Assembly: GCA_004138175.2 (NCBI GenBank)
Contig: RYFE02000003.1
Coordinates: forward strand, 1 to 64,000
DNA: 64,000 nucleotides
Source: Chloroflexales bacterium ZM16-3
Lineage (GTDB): Bacteria; Chloroflexota; Chloroflexia; Chloroflexales; Chloroflexaceae
Direction of reading: 5' to 3'
In this document: positions 35,507 to 46,719 of the stretch, piece by piece
Layout: each line of letters opens with the position of its first letter
Numbering within the stretch: position 1 is the first letter of the stretch
Translations under genes and position numbers: made by a program
Notes under the pieces: model-generated
Seen by the model: only the letters and a program-made list of their open reading frames with translations
Databases searched by the model: none
Told to the model about the DNA's origin: nothing

Positions 35507-35529
35507 ATCGATGATTCCAGGAGAGTGGT

Positions 35530-37995
<2,466 letters not shown>

Positions 37996-38007
37996 CGGCA
38001 CGTAGAA

Positions 38008-38043
38008 GGGTGCAGCAGTCGCATAGCGACTGCTGCGCCCTTT
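38008..38043. terminator. Terminator between gyrA and HD-GYP gene
   Basis: 15-bp stem (38008-38022 with 38026-38040, one G-U pair, loop ATA) followed by TTT, serving gyrA and possibly the convergent gene. Confidence 0.75.
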
Positions 38044-38056
38044 CAGATCTCAGATC
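38042..38056. repeat. Short heptamer repeat (CAGATCT/CAGATCC)
   Basis: Two adjacent 7-bp units just after the gyrA terminator; listed because it matches the 7-bp period of other tracts. Confidence 0.35.
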
Positions 38057-38061
38057 CCCAC

Positions 38062-39594
38062 CTAATCCCTCACATCCCCGATAGGTATTGCCTGGTGCCC
38101 CTTGATCAGCGGCACGAGGTTCTGTTGCAGGGTCTTCGTACCGATCTTCAGCTGGTCGCCCTCGCGGCGGATCAGCTCCACGAAGCGATCTACCAGATCC
38201 GGCTCCCAGTGGGTGCCCCGCCCGTCGAGCAGAATCTTCAGCGCTCGCTCCAGCTCCATCGCCGGGCGGTAGGCGCGGTCAGCCGTCATCGCCTCGAACG
38301 CATCGGCGATCGCCAGGATGCGCGCCTCAAGCGGGATCTCATCGCTCTTCAGGCCGTTCGGGTAGCCCTTGCCGTCCACCCGCTCGTGGTGCCCCTCAAT
38401 GATCGGCAAGGTCGCCCGCAGGCCGTGAACCCGCTCGATAATCTTCACCCCAATCGCCGGGTGGCGCTTCATCACATCAAACTCCTCGTCGGAGAGCGCG
38501 CCCGGCTTCAGCAGCACATAGTCGCGGATGCCGATCTTACCCACATCGTGCAGCAGCCCGGCATAGTCCATCAGCTCGATCTGCTCCTGGGGCAGCCCGA
38601 TCTCCTGGGCCAGGCGCACCGCGTAGCGCGTCACCTGGCGCGAGTGGCCGTAGGTATAGGCGTCGCGGGCCTCGATCGCCTCGGCCAGCGCCTCGATCGT
38701 CTGGCGGTTCTGGTCCTTGAGCGCCTGGTAGAGCCGCGCGTTGTCGAGCGAGGCGGCCACCTGGGTGGCGAAGATGCCCAGCAGGCGCCGCTCGTCGGCG
38801 TCGAACGGCGGCTGCTCGGCGCGGCGGGCCATGTGCAGGTAGCCGATCGGCGTGTCGTGGCTGCGCAGCAGCGCACCGGCGAACTGGCTCTCCGCATTGG
38901 TGCCGGGGCCGCCCACCAGGCGCATGTGGGCCGCGAGCATCTGCTGGTCGCTACAGTCGGAAGCTAGGGCGATGCTACTCGGCTCGCTCCAGCCGGCCGC
39001 CGAGCGGGCCGCGAGGAGCTCCAGCTGCTCGGCCTCCAGGCGGTGCATCGACAGGGCCAGCGACTCTGGGGCGAAGCGCTGCCAGAGGAACTCGACGATC
39101 TGACCCACCTGCGTCTCGATGTCTAGCGAGGTGGCGATCATCTGGCTGAACTGGTACATGAACACCAGGTCCGACAGGCGCTCCTTCTCTTGGCGCACCC
39201 GACGAAATTCCAGACTGGTGCGCACCATCCGCTCCAGCTGCTCGGCCTCCATTGGCTTCGCCAGGTAGTCGAGCGCGCCGAGCTTCAGCGCCTGGCGGGC
39301 CGTGTCAACCGTGGCGAAGGCGGTCAGCATCACCACGTCGATGTCCGGGTGGTTCTGGCGGATGTGTTGCAGCAGCTGCATCCCGTCCATCTGCGGCATC
39401 TGCATATCGGTCAGCACGAGGTCAAAGGGCTGCTGCTGGATCATCTCGGCCGCCACTGCGCCGTTCTCCGCCGTGGAGACATCGTAGGTGAGCCGCAGGA
39501 GCCGCTGACAGAAGGTGCGGATGTAGGTGTCGTCCTCAACGACCAGAATGCGAGCACGCTGCGGTGTCGATGCGCCAGTCAGCAGGTCGGCCAT
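38062..39594 (-). CDS. REC-GAF-HD-GYP c-di-GMP phosphodiesterase
   Basis: 510 residues. A receiver domain (about 14-130; VVEDDTYI, phospho-Asp in LVLTDMQMPQMDG, and KPME), a GAF-like region (about 150-320) and an HD-GYP domain (about 330-500) with YGHSRQVTRYAVRLA, LLHDVGKIGI, HP...GVKII and GHHERVDGKGYP. It is predicted to hydrolyse c-di-GMP on phosphorylation by an unlinked kinase. ATG 39594 with GAGGAG upstream is chosen; the frame to 39741 is not supported. It counterbalances the GGDEF-EAL enzyme at 17-19 kb. Confidence 0.93.
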   Translation of the reverse strand: MADLLTGASTPQRARILVVEDDTYIRTFCQRLLRLTYDVSTAENGAVAAEMIQQQPFDLVLTDMQMPQMDGMQLLQHIRQNHPDIDVVMLTAFATVDTARQALKLGALDYLAKPMEAEQLERMVRTSLEFRRVRQEKERLSDLVFMYQFSQMIATSLDIETQVGQIVEFLWQRFAPESLALSMHRLEAEQLELLAARSAAGWSEPSSIALASDCSDQQMLAAHMRLVGGPGTNAESQFAGALLRSHDTPIGYLHMARRAEQPPFDADERRLLGIFATQVAASLDNARLYQALKDQNRQTIEALAEAIEARDAYTYGHSRQVTRYAVRLAQEIGLPQEQIELMDYAGLLHDVGKIGIRDYVLLKPGALSDEEFDVMKRHPAIGVKIIERVHGLRATLPIIEGHHERVDGKGYPNGLKSDEIPLEARILAIADAFEAMTADRAYRPAMELERALKILLDGRGTHWEPDLVDRFVELIRREGDQLKIGTKTLQQNLVPLIKGHQAIPIGDVRD

Positions 39595-39957
39595 ACCATC
39601 TCTCCTCGTGTGCAGGCAAACACTCTGGGGCAGTGTGCCAACATCCCCCCGGATGTCCCCCGACACATCGCGTGTGCGGGCTGCTTGGCGTAGCGCTGTG
39701 CGCGCGTGTCGCCGTGGCGGCTGGCGGGGTGTGGCCCACAAAGGTGCGTCGCGCTTCGTCTTAACTTTCTCTCGACAATTGTAACAGCAAAACCTGTCAT
39801 GCCGACTACAGTGAGTCGTAGAATGGTTGCATTTTGTTCATCGCGATGGGGTGTGGTACGGAGGGGGGGCGGGGCTGCTGGCAGAGACGCAAACCCGGGC
39901 CGGCGTGAGGTAGCCGGCGCGGGGTGGCTAGTAATGCGATGAGGGGCGGGCCGACGT
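39595..39957. other. Intergenic region between HD-GYP and receiver genes
   Basis: A 363-bp gap. It contains an extended -10 (TGTTACAAT on the minus strand, 39778-39786) in a short AT-richer stretch, likely serving the HD-GYP gene. The remaining GC-rich sequence holds no supported gene. Confidence 0.5.
39778..39786 (-). promoter_or_regulatory. Extended -10 element upstream of HD-GYP gene
   Basis: TG-T-TACAAT on the minus strand without a clear -35. Confidence 0.4.
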
Positions 39958-40332
39958 TCAGTCGTTTGGCTTACGAGCGAAGAAGGTCTCGACGCGTCGC
40001 TCAAGCTCCTCAAAGTCGAAGGGCTTGGTAAGGTACTCATTTACTCCTGCGCGATAGGCGAGCTTCTCGGTGTCTGGCGTGCCGAACGCCGTCACCATGA
40101 TCACATAGACGTTAGCGTTCTTCTGCCGCAGGGTGCGCACCAGGTCGATCCCACCCATACGCGGCATATTCATATCTGTGACGATCACATCGCAGGGCTG
40201 CTCTGCGAGGCGCTCAAGGGCGGCCATCCCATCCTCAGCCTCGAAGACGGTATAGCCGCTGCTCGTCAGCAGAAAACGATAGAGACGGCGGGTTGCCGGA
40301 TCATCTTCAACGATCATCACCGAGGAAGACAC
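39958..40332 (-). CDS. Stand-alone response-regulator receiver
   Basis: 124 residues, CheY-like with no output domain. VMIVEDDPATRRLY gives the acidic pocket, phospho-Asp is in VIVTDMNMPRMGG, the Thr/Ala switch is MVTAFG and the conserved Lys is in LTKPFD. It precedes the HD-GYP gene on the same strand and could act in the same pathway as a phosphate carrier or by protein contact. Confidence 0.9.
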   Translation of the reverse strand: MSSSVMIVEDDPATRRLYRFLLTSSGYTVFEAEDGMAALERLAEQPCDVIVTDMNMPRMGGIDLVRTLRQKNANVYVIMVTAFGTPDTEKLAYRAGVNEYLTKPFDFEELERRVETFFARKPND

Positions 40333-40424
40333 GTTTGCCTCGCTTCGCTACAATCCAAAGATACGTTTCACCTACACGAACGAATATTGGCCGTGATCTC
40401 GCGCACATTTTGCCGGTGCATCTC

Positions 40425-41375
40425 TTAGCTGATGCTGGCGAGATTATCACGCAGCACCTGTGCCGACTGTTGGAGCCCTGCGAGCTCATCATCGGCGAGG
40501 GGCAGCGCGAGCACCTCCTCGATCCCGTGCCGCCCGACGATCGTGGGCAGGCTGATCGCGATATTGCTCACTCCATACTGGCCGCTTAGTGGGCTGCTCA
40601 CGGTGAGCACCGTATGCTGATTGCGCAGGACTGCCTCGGCGATCGCCAGCAGCCCGAGCCCGATCGCATAGTAGGTGGCGCGCTTCCGCTTGATGATCTC
40701 ATAGGCGGCGCCGCGCGTCTGCTCGAAGATCTGGTTGAGCGCCTGCTGGTCGTACCCCTGCCCATTGGCCCCGACAAAGTCGGCCAGCCGCACCCCGGCA
40801 ATATTCGCCAGGCTCCACAGGGCCAGCTCGCTATCGCCATGCTCTCCAATAATATAGGCGTGGACGCTGCGCGAGTCAACCCCGTAGTGCTCGCCGAGCA
40901 TATAGCGGAAGCGGGCGGTGTCGAGGATCGTCCCCGAGCCGATCACGCGCTGGCTGGTTGGCCCGGCGATCTCGGCGCTGATATAGGTGAGAATATCGAC
41001 CGGGTTTGTGGCGATCACGATCACGCAGTCATCGCTGGCGGCCAGCACCTTCGGGATGATCTCGCGGAAGATCGCCGCATTCTTCGTCAGCAAATCCAGC
41101 CGCGTCTCGCCAGGCTTCTGGTTTGCCCCGGCGGCGATCACCACCAGATCAGCCCCCTTCAGGTCGTTGTAGTCCCCGGCGCGGATGCGCATCGGGTGGA
41201 CAAAGGGGATACCGTGGTTGAGATCCATCGCCTCGCCCTCGGCGCGGGCCGAGTCGGCGTCGACGAGGACGAGATCATTGGCCAGGCTGCGCTGGATGAG
41301 GGCGTAGGCGAACGAGGTGCCCACCATGCCGGTGCCCACCAGCCCAACTTTCCCGCTGCGCTTCCCATCCGCCAT
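40425..41375 (-). CDS. ldh: L-lactate dehydrogenase
   Basis: 316 residues. NAD-binding GLVGTGMVGTSFAYAL, the substrate loop ANQKPGETRLDLL with Gln86 and Arg92 (Gln, not Arg, at the specificity position points to lactate rather than malate), IATNPVDILTY and the catalytic His in IGEHGDSE. It interconverts pyruvate and L-lactate. ATG 41375 with GAGGAG upstream is chosen over 41426. Malate dehydrogenase is the only realistic alternative and is disfavoured by the loop. Confidence 0.93.
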   Translation of the reverse strand: MADGKRSGKVGLVGTGMVGTSFAYALIQRSLANDLVLVDADSARAEGEAMDLNHGIPFVHPMRIRAGDYNDLKGADLVVIAAGANQKPGETRLDLLTKNAAIFREIIPKVLAASDDCVIVIATNPVDILTYISAEIAGPTSQRVIGSGTILDTARFRYMLGEHYGVDSRSVHAYIIGEHGDSELALWSLANIAGVRLADFVGANGQGYDQQALNQIFEQTRGAAYEIIKRKRATYYAIGLGLLAIAEAVLRNQHTVLTVSSPLSGQYGVSNIAISLPTIVGRHGIEEVLALPLADDELAGLQQSAQVLRDNLASIS

Positions 41376-41475
41376 GCACACTCCTCGCCGATGACATTGT
41401 ATCGTCGCCCCCTTATGATACCACACCCTGAGCCGTGTTTACAGGTGCTATTCCGGGAGTGGCGTTACCGCAGAA

Positions 41476-41510
41476 CAGCACGATACGCGCCCTGGGCGCG
41501 TATCGTGCTG
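41476..41510. terminator. Perfect 17-bp palindrome with 1-nt loop
   Basis: Arms 41476-41492 and 41494-41510 downstream of the STAS gene. An 8-bp-period tract (CTCAGTGC-type, 41511-41541) separates it from the STAS stop. Confidence 0.65.
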
Positions 41511-41543
41511 CTCAGTGCCTCAGTGCCTCAGTGTCTCAGCGCT

Positions 41544-41870
41544 CTAGCGGTACTCTGCCAGATCGCGCTCCTCAATCGTCGGCATAAAGCGCGACATCTC
41601 AACCATCTTGAAGATCTTCTGGTGGTGCGGGCTTACGTGCATGGCGAAGAGCTTATAGCCCGATTTGCGCGCCGAGACGACAAACTTCAGCAGGGCCGAT
41701 ATCCCGGCCGAGTTGATGAACGAGACCTCGTTGAAGTCGAGTACCGTGATCGGGCGCATCTGCTCGTTCTCGGTAGCGATCGCCGCCGCCGAGATCGCAT
41801 CGACGCTGGTGCTCGTGATATGAAGAATGGCGACATCGCCGAACTCCTCGCGCCTGATGATATCGTTCAT
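41544..41870 (-). CDS. STAS-domain anti-sigma-factor antagonist
   Basis: 108 residues, SpoIIAA/RsbV-like. Phosphorylatable Ser lies in VSFINSAGISALLKFV. It would be phosphorylated by the adjacent HATPase protein and dephosphorylated by a PP2C enzyme such as the RsbU-like one at 44.1-45.2 kb. ATG overlaps the kinase stop by 4 bp. No sigma factor gene is in the window, so the final target is unknown. Confidence 0.9.
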   Translation of the reverse strand: MNDIIRREEFGDVAILHITSTSVDAISAAAIATENEQMRPITVLDFNEVSFINSAGISALLKFVVSARKSGYKLFAMHVSPHHQKIFKMVEMSRFMPTIEERDLAEYR

Positions 41871-42295
41871 GGCTGCTCTTGTCTCCGGTAGAGCCGTAGG
41901 GTGAGCATGGTGCCCTTCTGCGAGGAGCTCACCTCGTAGTCATCTACAAGCTCGCTGATCAGGTACATGCCAAATCCGCGCAGCTGACCTGTCTCAAGGC
42001 TCTGCTCATCGATCACATGGCGCGAGACATCGTGCCGCTCCATGCCGGAGCCCTGGTCGCTGATCCGAATCTCCAGCTTCTCGCCATCGATCTCGAAGAC
42101 CACCGCTACCAGCTTTGTCACCTCGCCCCGGTTGCCGTGGTCGATCGCGTTACTCACCGCCTCGCTGATTGCCAGCTTCAGATCTTCGACGCGCTCGTCG
42201 GAGAACCCAAATGCCACGCCCACCTCGGCGGCACTGGCCCGTACGACGCGCTCGAAGATCGGGTGGGAGGGGATGCTAAGCTCTACGCGCTGCAT
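41867..42295 (-). CDS. Anti-sigma regulatory factor, RsbW/SpoIIAB-like kinase
   Basis: 142 residues, HATPase_c_2 fold. The N-box is LAISEAVSNAIDHGNR, the G1 box is ISDQGSGM and the G2 region is LRGFGMYLISELVDDYEV. It binds a partner and phosphorylates a STAS protein, here encoded immediately downstream with ATGA overlap. It is a partner-switching module of the Rsb type. Confidence 0.9.
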   Translation of the reverse strand: MQRVELSIPSHPIFERVVRASAAEVGVAFGFSDERVEDLKLAISEAVSNAIDHGNRGEVTKLVAVVFEIDGEKLEIRISDQGSGMERHDVSRHVIDEQSLETGQLRGFGMYLISELVDDYEVSSSQKGTMLTLRLYRRQEQP

Positions 42296-42437
42296 GCGGC
42301 ACCCTATTCCGCTATCGAGTGATAGCGCGCCGTTGGGTGCGCGCCGCCACTAGCATAACAAACGGGAGGAACCAGGGAAATTGCCTGTCGGGGATGGTTG
42401 TTACGGCAGTTGCTGTCTGCCGTGTTGGGGGTGGCAC

Positions 42438-42460
42438 GGGGGAGGGCTTGTCCCTCCCCC
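42438..42460. terminator. Hairpin after the TPR gene
   Basis: GGGGGAGGG and CCCTCCCCC arms with loop CTTGT, 12 bp downstream of the minus-strand TPR stop. Confidence 0.6.
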
Positions 42461-42471
42461 GCAACCCCGTA

Positions 42472-44046
42472 CTAGCGCCCAGGCGTTGCCGCCGCAGGCA
42501 GCGTGCGCCGACGCGTGCCGGAGAGGTTCGCTAGGGTATCGCTCTGGCGGGCGAGGTGGTCGTAGCGCCGCAGGTACGCCTTGCCCAGCGAGGTGTTGCC
42601 GATCTGGAGGTAGCAGGCACCCAGATAGTAGAGCGCCTGGGCGTGGCGCGGGTTGCGGCGCAGCACCTTCTCGAAGAGCGGGATCGAGCGGCCCGGCTCG
42701 CTCAGCTCCTTGTAGCAGAGGCCGAGCATAAAGTTCGTCTCTACATCGTCGGGCCAGTGCTCAAGCACATGGGCGAACTCGGTGACGGCCAGGTCGAATC
42801 GGCTGCGCCGCACATACATGTAGCCCAGGTCGTAGCGCAGCGAGTGGGCGTTGGGGGCCAGTTCCACCGCCTTGCGCCAGGCGGCCAGCGCCCAGCCCTC
42901 GCGGCCAAGCACATTGTAGATGAATCCGAGCAGATAGTTGGCCTGCGGGTCGTTGGGCAGCAGCTGCACGGCCCGCTCGAAGGCGCGGGCGGCGGCCGGG
43001 TTCAGCCCCATGTCGTAGAGCAGCTTGCCCATGTTCAGGAAGAGTGACCCGTTCCCAGGGTTCAGCCGGGCGCACTCAAAGAGCAAGTCGTATGCCTGCT
43101 TGGGCCGCTTCAGTAGGCGCAGCACCGCGCTCATGCGCAGGCGCACATTGACATAATGCTTGTCTTGCGGCGGCACCTGGCCGTACTCATCCAGCGACTC
43201 GTCCCAGCGGCGCTGCCGAGCCAGCAGGTTGCCCAGCAGGTAGCGGGCGTGGTACTCCTGGGGCCGCCACTGGAGCAGGGCGCGGTAGATTCGCTCGGCC
43301 TCCTCCTCGTAGCTCTGCGACTTCAGCGCCTGGCTCAGCCGGTAGTACCACTGGGACACCTCCTCCTCGGAGCGGCTCACCAGGGCGTCCTCGAAGATCC
43401 CGACATCGGGCGAGATAAAGGTCGGCTCAACGCGCAGCGCCTCGGCGAAGCACTTCTGGGCCAGCTCGTGGGCGCCGTGGCTCTGGTGCATCAGGCCCAT
43501 ATAGTAGCGCGGCTCGGCGGCCTGGGGGCGGGCGTTGCAGGCGCTGCTGTAGTGGATATAGGCCCGGCCCGCGTCATCGATCTTCTGGTAGCAGCGCCCC
43601 AGGGCGAAGTGGGCCTCGTAGAGGTTGGGGTTGTGCTCCAACGTCTCGCGGAAGGCGGAGACTGCCCGGTCGATCTGGCCACGGGCGGCGAAGGCCACGC
43701 CGAGGTTGTAGTGGGCCTCGGCCAGCTGGTGGTCGGTCTGCACCGCCTCAAGGTACTCGCGTAGCGAGCCCTCCCAGTCATCCTGGAAGGCCAGGGCGTT
43801 GCCAATATACAGGTAGATGATCGCGCGCTCGCGCTCGAAGATTTGGGCCTGCTCCTCGCCGTCCACATAGGCGGCGATCAGGGCGGCCTTAAAATGCTCG
43901 ATCGCCTCGGCGTAGGCGGCCCGCAGGTATGATCGCATGCCCTGGCTAAACGCCGCACCCAGGCGCGTGCCGGTCATAAACCGCTCGCTGCCAGCGAAGG
44001 TGTCTAGGTCTAAGGGCATAAAGTGCAGCTGGTCGTTCGCAGCCAT
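42472..44046 (-). CDS. TPR-repeat protein
   Basis: 524 residues, mostly consecutive TPRs from about residue 36 to 500. Examples are AHYNLGVAFAARGQIDRAV and FMLGLCYKELSEPGRSIPLFEKVLRRNP. No signal peptide or membrane segment. It is flanked on the same strand by the RsbU-type phosphatase and the RsbW/STAS pair, so it may scaffold that partner-switching system. That link rests only on position. Confidence 0.88.
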   Translation of the reverse strand: MAANDQLHFMPLDLDTFAGSERFMTGTRLGAAFSQGMRSYLRAAYAEAIEHFKAALIAAYVDGEEQAQIFERERAIIYLYIGNALAFQDDWEGSLREYLEAVQTDHQLAEAHYNLGVAFAARGQIDRAVSAFRETLEHNPNLYEAHFALGRCYQKIDDAGRAYIHYSSACNARPQAAEPRYYMGLMHQSHGAHELAQKCFAEALRVEPTFISPDVGIFEDALVSRSEEEVSQWYYRLSQALKSQSYEEEAERIYRALLQWRPQEYHARYLLGNLLARQRRWDESLDEYGQVPPQDKHYVNVRLRMSAVLRLLKRPKQAYDLLFECARLNPGNGSLFLNMGKLLYDMGLNPAAARAFERAVQLLPNDPQANYLLGFIYNVLGREGWALAAWRKAVELAPNAHSLRYDLGYMYVRRSRFDLAVTEFAHVLEHWPDDVETNFMLGLCYKELSEPGRSIPLFEKVLRRNPRHAQALYYLGACYLQIGNTSLGKAYLRRYDHLARQSDTLANLSGTRRRTLPAAATPGR

Positions 44047-44135
44047 AGGTATCTCCGCATCACCTGTTAATGGCCCGGGCGCAGCCGGGTTTCATACTAT
44101 AGCACGCTGATCTGCACATGTGTATAACGGTCCTG

Positions 44136-45233
44136 TCACGCGCGGTAGTCTTCCAGCGTCAGTCGCAGCTGCTGGTTGAGCTCGCGGGCCAGCCCTCGCC
44201 CCAGGCGGGACTGCGCTCGCTTCATGATCTCAGGGAGGGCGGCGATCCAGATCTCAGCGTTGGCCTCGGCCAGCGGTGCCAGCTCCTCGTCCCAGAACGG
44301 GGCCGCTGGCTCCGCGCCGAGGACATCTTCGACGATGCTGCGCAGCTCTGCGCCCAGGTCGGTCAGGCGGCGTCGGAGCACCACCATGGTTACGTCATCG
44401 GTCTGGAGCGTGTCGCCGGACCAGGTTCGTAGCTCGTGCAGCATGAGCGCCACCATGGCTCGCGGCTTGAGCTGACGGTTTGCCGCGATCAGCGCCTCCA
44501 GACGCTCATAGGTGAAGATCTCGCCGGCCGCGTTCTCGGCCTCCAGCACGCCGTCGGTATAGAGCACCACACTGTCGCCCGGCCCAAGCTGCGCCGTCGC
44601 CTCGCGGTAGTCGCTGTCGGCGTCCACACCCAGGGGCAGCCCCGAGAGCTCAATCTCGCTCACCGTGCAGTTGACGATCAGGGGGAAGGTGTGGCCGGCG
44701 TTGGCCAGATGCAGCTCGCCGCGCGCGGTGTCGAGCCGGGCGTAGAGCATCGTCACCATGCCCTGCGGGATCTCGCTCAGAATCCCGCGATTCACGGCGG
44801 CCAGCGTGCTCGCCGGTGCCTCGTCGCGGCGGGCCTCGTGCCGGAAGACGGTGCGGGCCACCGCCATGCGTAGGGCCGCCGGCAGCCCCTTACCGCTCAC
44901 ATCCCCGATCATAATGCCCTGGATGCCGCCTCCGAGGTTCAGGAAGTCGTACAGATCGCCTCCCAGGTCGCGCGCGGGCATAGAGATGGCGGTCAGCTCC
45001 CAGCCCGCAAGCCGTGGCGCTGCTTCTAGCAGCAGGCCCTGCTGGATGTCGCGAGCCAGCTGCAAGTCCTGCTGGAGCTCGTCGGCCCGGCGCTGCTGCT
45101 CGCTCGATATTGCCGGGGCCGACGGCGGCGCGGCGGCGGGCTCGGGGCGCGCGCGTCGACGCCCACCCAGCCGGGCCGGTGGTCGGTGGCCAAGGAACGA
45201 GACCCAAGATGTGTGTGTGTGGCGTTGGCCCAT
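44136..45233 (-). CDS. RsbU/SpoIIE-type PP2C phosphatase
   Basis: 365 residues. After a basic, Pro-rich N-terminus (about 1-45), the coiled segment RADELQQDLQLARDIQQGLL leads into a SpoIIE domain: RDLGGDLYDFLNL, MIGDVSGKGLPAALRMA, LANAGHTFPLI, VLYTDGVLEAEN and LQTDDVTMVVL, with the metal-binding Asp residues kept. It is expected to dephosphorylate a STAS antagonist, possibly the one 2.3 kb downstream. ATG 45233 is preferred; the frame to 45269 starts within a small hairpin after cheR. It ends the chemosensory gene run. Confidence 0.88.
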   Translation of the reverse strand: MGQRHTHTSWVSFLGHRPPARLGGRRRARPEPAAAPPSAPAISSEQQRRADELQQDLQLARDIQQGLLLEAAPRLAGWELTAISMPARDLGGDLYDFLNLGGGIQGIMIGDVSGKGLPAALRMAVARTVFRHEARRDEAPASTLAAVNRGILSEIPQGMVTMLYARLDTARGELHLANAGHTFPLIVNCTVSEIELSGLPLGVDADSDYREATAQLGPGDSVVLYTDGVLEAENAAGEIFTYERLEALIAANRQLKPRAMVALMLHELRTWSGDTLQTDDVTMVVLRRRLTDLGAELRSIVEDVLGAEPAAPFWDEELAPLAEANAEIWIAALPEIMKRAQSRLGRGLARELNQQLRLTLEDYRA

Positions 45234-45273
45234 TGTCGTACTAAAGAAGATAGTAAAAGGGGCTTTCACCCCT

Positions 45274-46719
45274 TTATGCTCGCCCGTTGCTCAGTGTGCT
45301 CAGATACCGTTGACAGGTCTCGGCCAGCCATCCGACGGCTACCCCATCGATCAAGTTATCTGGCGGCTGGCCAGAGAGCTTCTGGATCGTGTTCCAGTAC
45401 TCGCGCCGGGCGGCCTCGGTGCGGCCAACCTGGCGGTAGCACTCGGCCAGATGGAATGAGATCAGCGGTGCCGTTGTGTCCAGGTAGCGCGCCCGCTCAA
45501 GCTGGCGGATGGCCTCGGTGGGTTGGTCCTGCCGGGCGTAGATCATGCCGATCAACAGGTGCGCCTCCATCGTCAGCGGATCGAGATCAAGCGCCCGGCG
45601 CGCCTCCGCCGCCGCCAGGTCGAGGTCTCCACGGTTGGCGTGGGCGCGGGCGGCCAGGGCCAGGATCTGCGGTGCCTGCTCGCCCCGCAGCGGCGCGGCG
45701 TACAGCGTCTCTAGGGCCGCATCTGCATTGCCTTGATCAATCAGCTCCCGGCCACGCTCAGTGATCGTGTCTCCCCCAGCCCGTGGGATTTCTCCAATAG
45801 ACCTGGGTCGCTGCCGGGGGAGGGGCGGGCTCGCCGGGAGCGGTGGCAGTGGGGCCGTTGGCGGAAGCGCGGCGCGCTGCGATTCCTTATAGTAAACGTA
45901 TGTGCCACTGACTTCTCGCCAGCGGAAGCGGCTAAAAATATTCCAGAGCGTCTCAGAGAAGCCGAGGAAGAGCCCGCCGCCCTCGGCGAGCGCCGCGTAG
46001 AAGCGGCCCATCAGCTCGCGGCATGTCTCTACCTGAAAGTAGATCGTCACATTCTGACAGAAGATCAGGTGGACGCCCGCGATCTCGGGCGGGATTGGCT
46101 CAAGCAGGTTCCGCCGCTCGAAGCGCACCAGCCGGCGCAGCTGGTCGCCGACGACCAGGCTATCGCCACGGGCGGTGAAGAAGCGCTGGCGCTGGGCATC
46201 GCTCAGGTTGCCCAGGGTGCGGCCCCGGTAGATGCCGGCGCGCGCGCGGGACAGCGCCTCCTCGCTAATGTCACTGCCCAGGATCTCGACCGGGCGGGCC
46301 GGTCGGTCGCCAAATGCCTCGCTGGCGGCGATGGCGATCGAGTATGCCTCCTCGCCGGTGGCGCAGCCGGCACTCCAGATGCGGATGGGCTCGCCGGGCG
46401 GCAGGCTGCGGTGCAGGCTGGGCAAGATCGCGTCGCGGAGGGCCGTCATATGCGGTCGGTTGCGGAAGAAGACTGTCTCGTGGTTGAGCAGCAGCTCAGC
46501 CAGCGCCTGGAGCTCCTGGCCTGCCTCTGGGGCGGCGAGGTTGCCAGCGTAGGTGCGGACCGGCAGGCCCAGCAGATTCGCCCGGCGCAGCACCGCACCG
46601 CGCAGAGTCGGGTGGCGCGAGTCATCCAGGTAGACGCCACAGTAGCTCGCCAGCAGGTCGCGCAGGGCGACGATCTGCTCGGCGCTGAGATCTTCGACTA
46701 TGGCGGTAGGATTGCTCAC
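45274..46719 (-). CDS. cheR: CheR methyltransferase fused to TPRs
   Basis: 481 residues. The CheR domain (about 1-270) has NHETVFFRN, WSAGCATGEEAYSIAI (SAM loop) and IFCQNVTIYF. A Pro-rich linker (about 285-310) joins three or more TPRs (about 320-450), which typically recruit partner proteins. It methylates chemoreceptor glutamates. Its start overlaps the cheB stop by 4 bp. CheR-TPR fusions are typical of alternative chemosensory systems that control pili or development. Confidence 0.92.
   Translation of the reverse strand: MSNPTAIVEDLSAEQIVALRDLLASYCGVYLDDSRHPTLRGAVLRRANLLGLPVRTYAGNLAAPEAGQELQALAELLLNHETVFFRNRPHMTALRDAILPSLHRSLPPGEPIRIWSAGCATGEEAYSIAIAASEAFGDRPARPVEILGSDISEEALSRARAGIYRGRTLGNLSDAQRQRFFTARGDSLVVGDQLRRLVRFERRNLLEPIPPEIAGVHLIFCQNVTIYFQVETCRELMGRFYAALAEGGGLFLGFSETLWNIFSRFRWREVSGTYVYYKESQRAALPPTAPLPPLPASPPLPRQRPRSIGEIPRAGGDTITERGRELIDQGNADAALETLYAAPLRGEQAPQILALAARAHANRGDLDLAAAEARRALDLDPLTMEAHLLIGMIYARQDQPTEAIRQLERARYLDTTAPLISFHLAECYRQVGRTEAARREYWNTIQKLSGQPPDNLIDGVAVGWLAETCQRYLSTLSNGRA

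Noticed and set aside
39579-40040. 153-residue minus-strand frame between HD-GYP and receiver
   Set aside because: Overlaps both genes out of frame; no motif, and contains the likely promoter.
40425-41375. Malate dehydrogenase
   Set aside because: Gln rather than Arg at the substrate-specificity position of the mobile loop.
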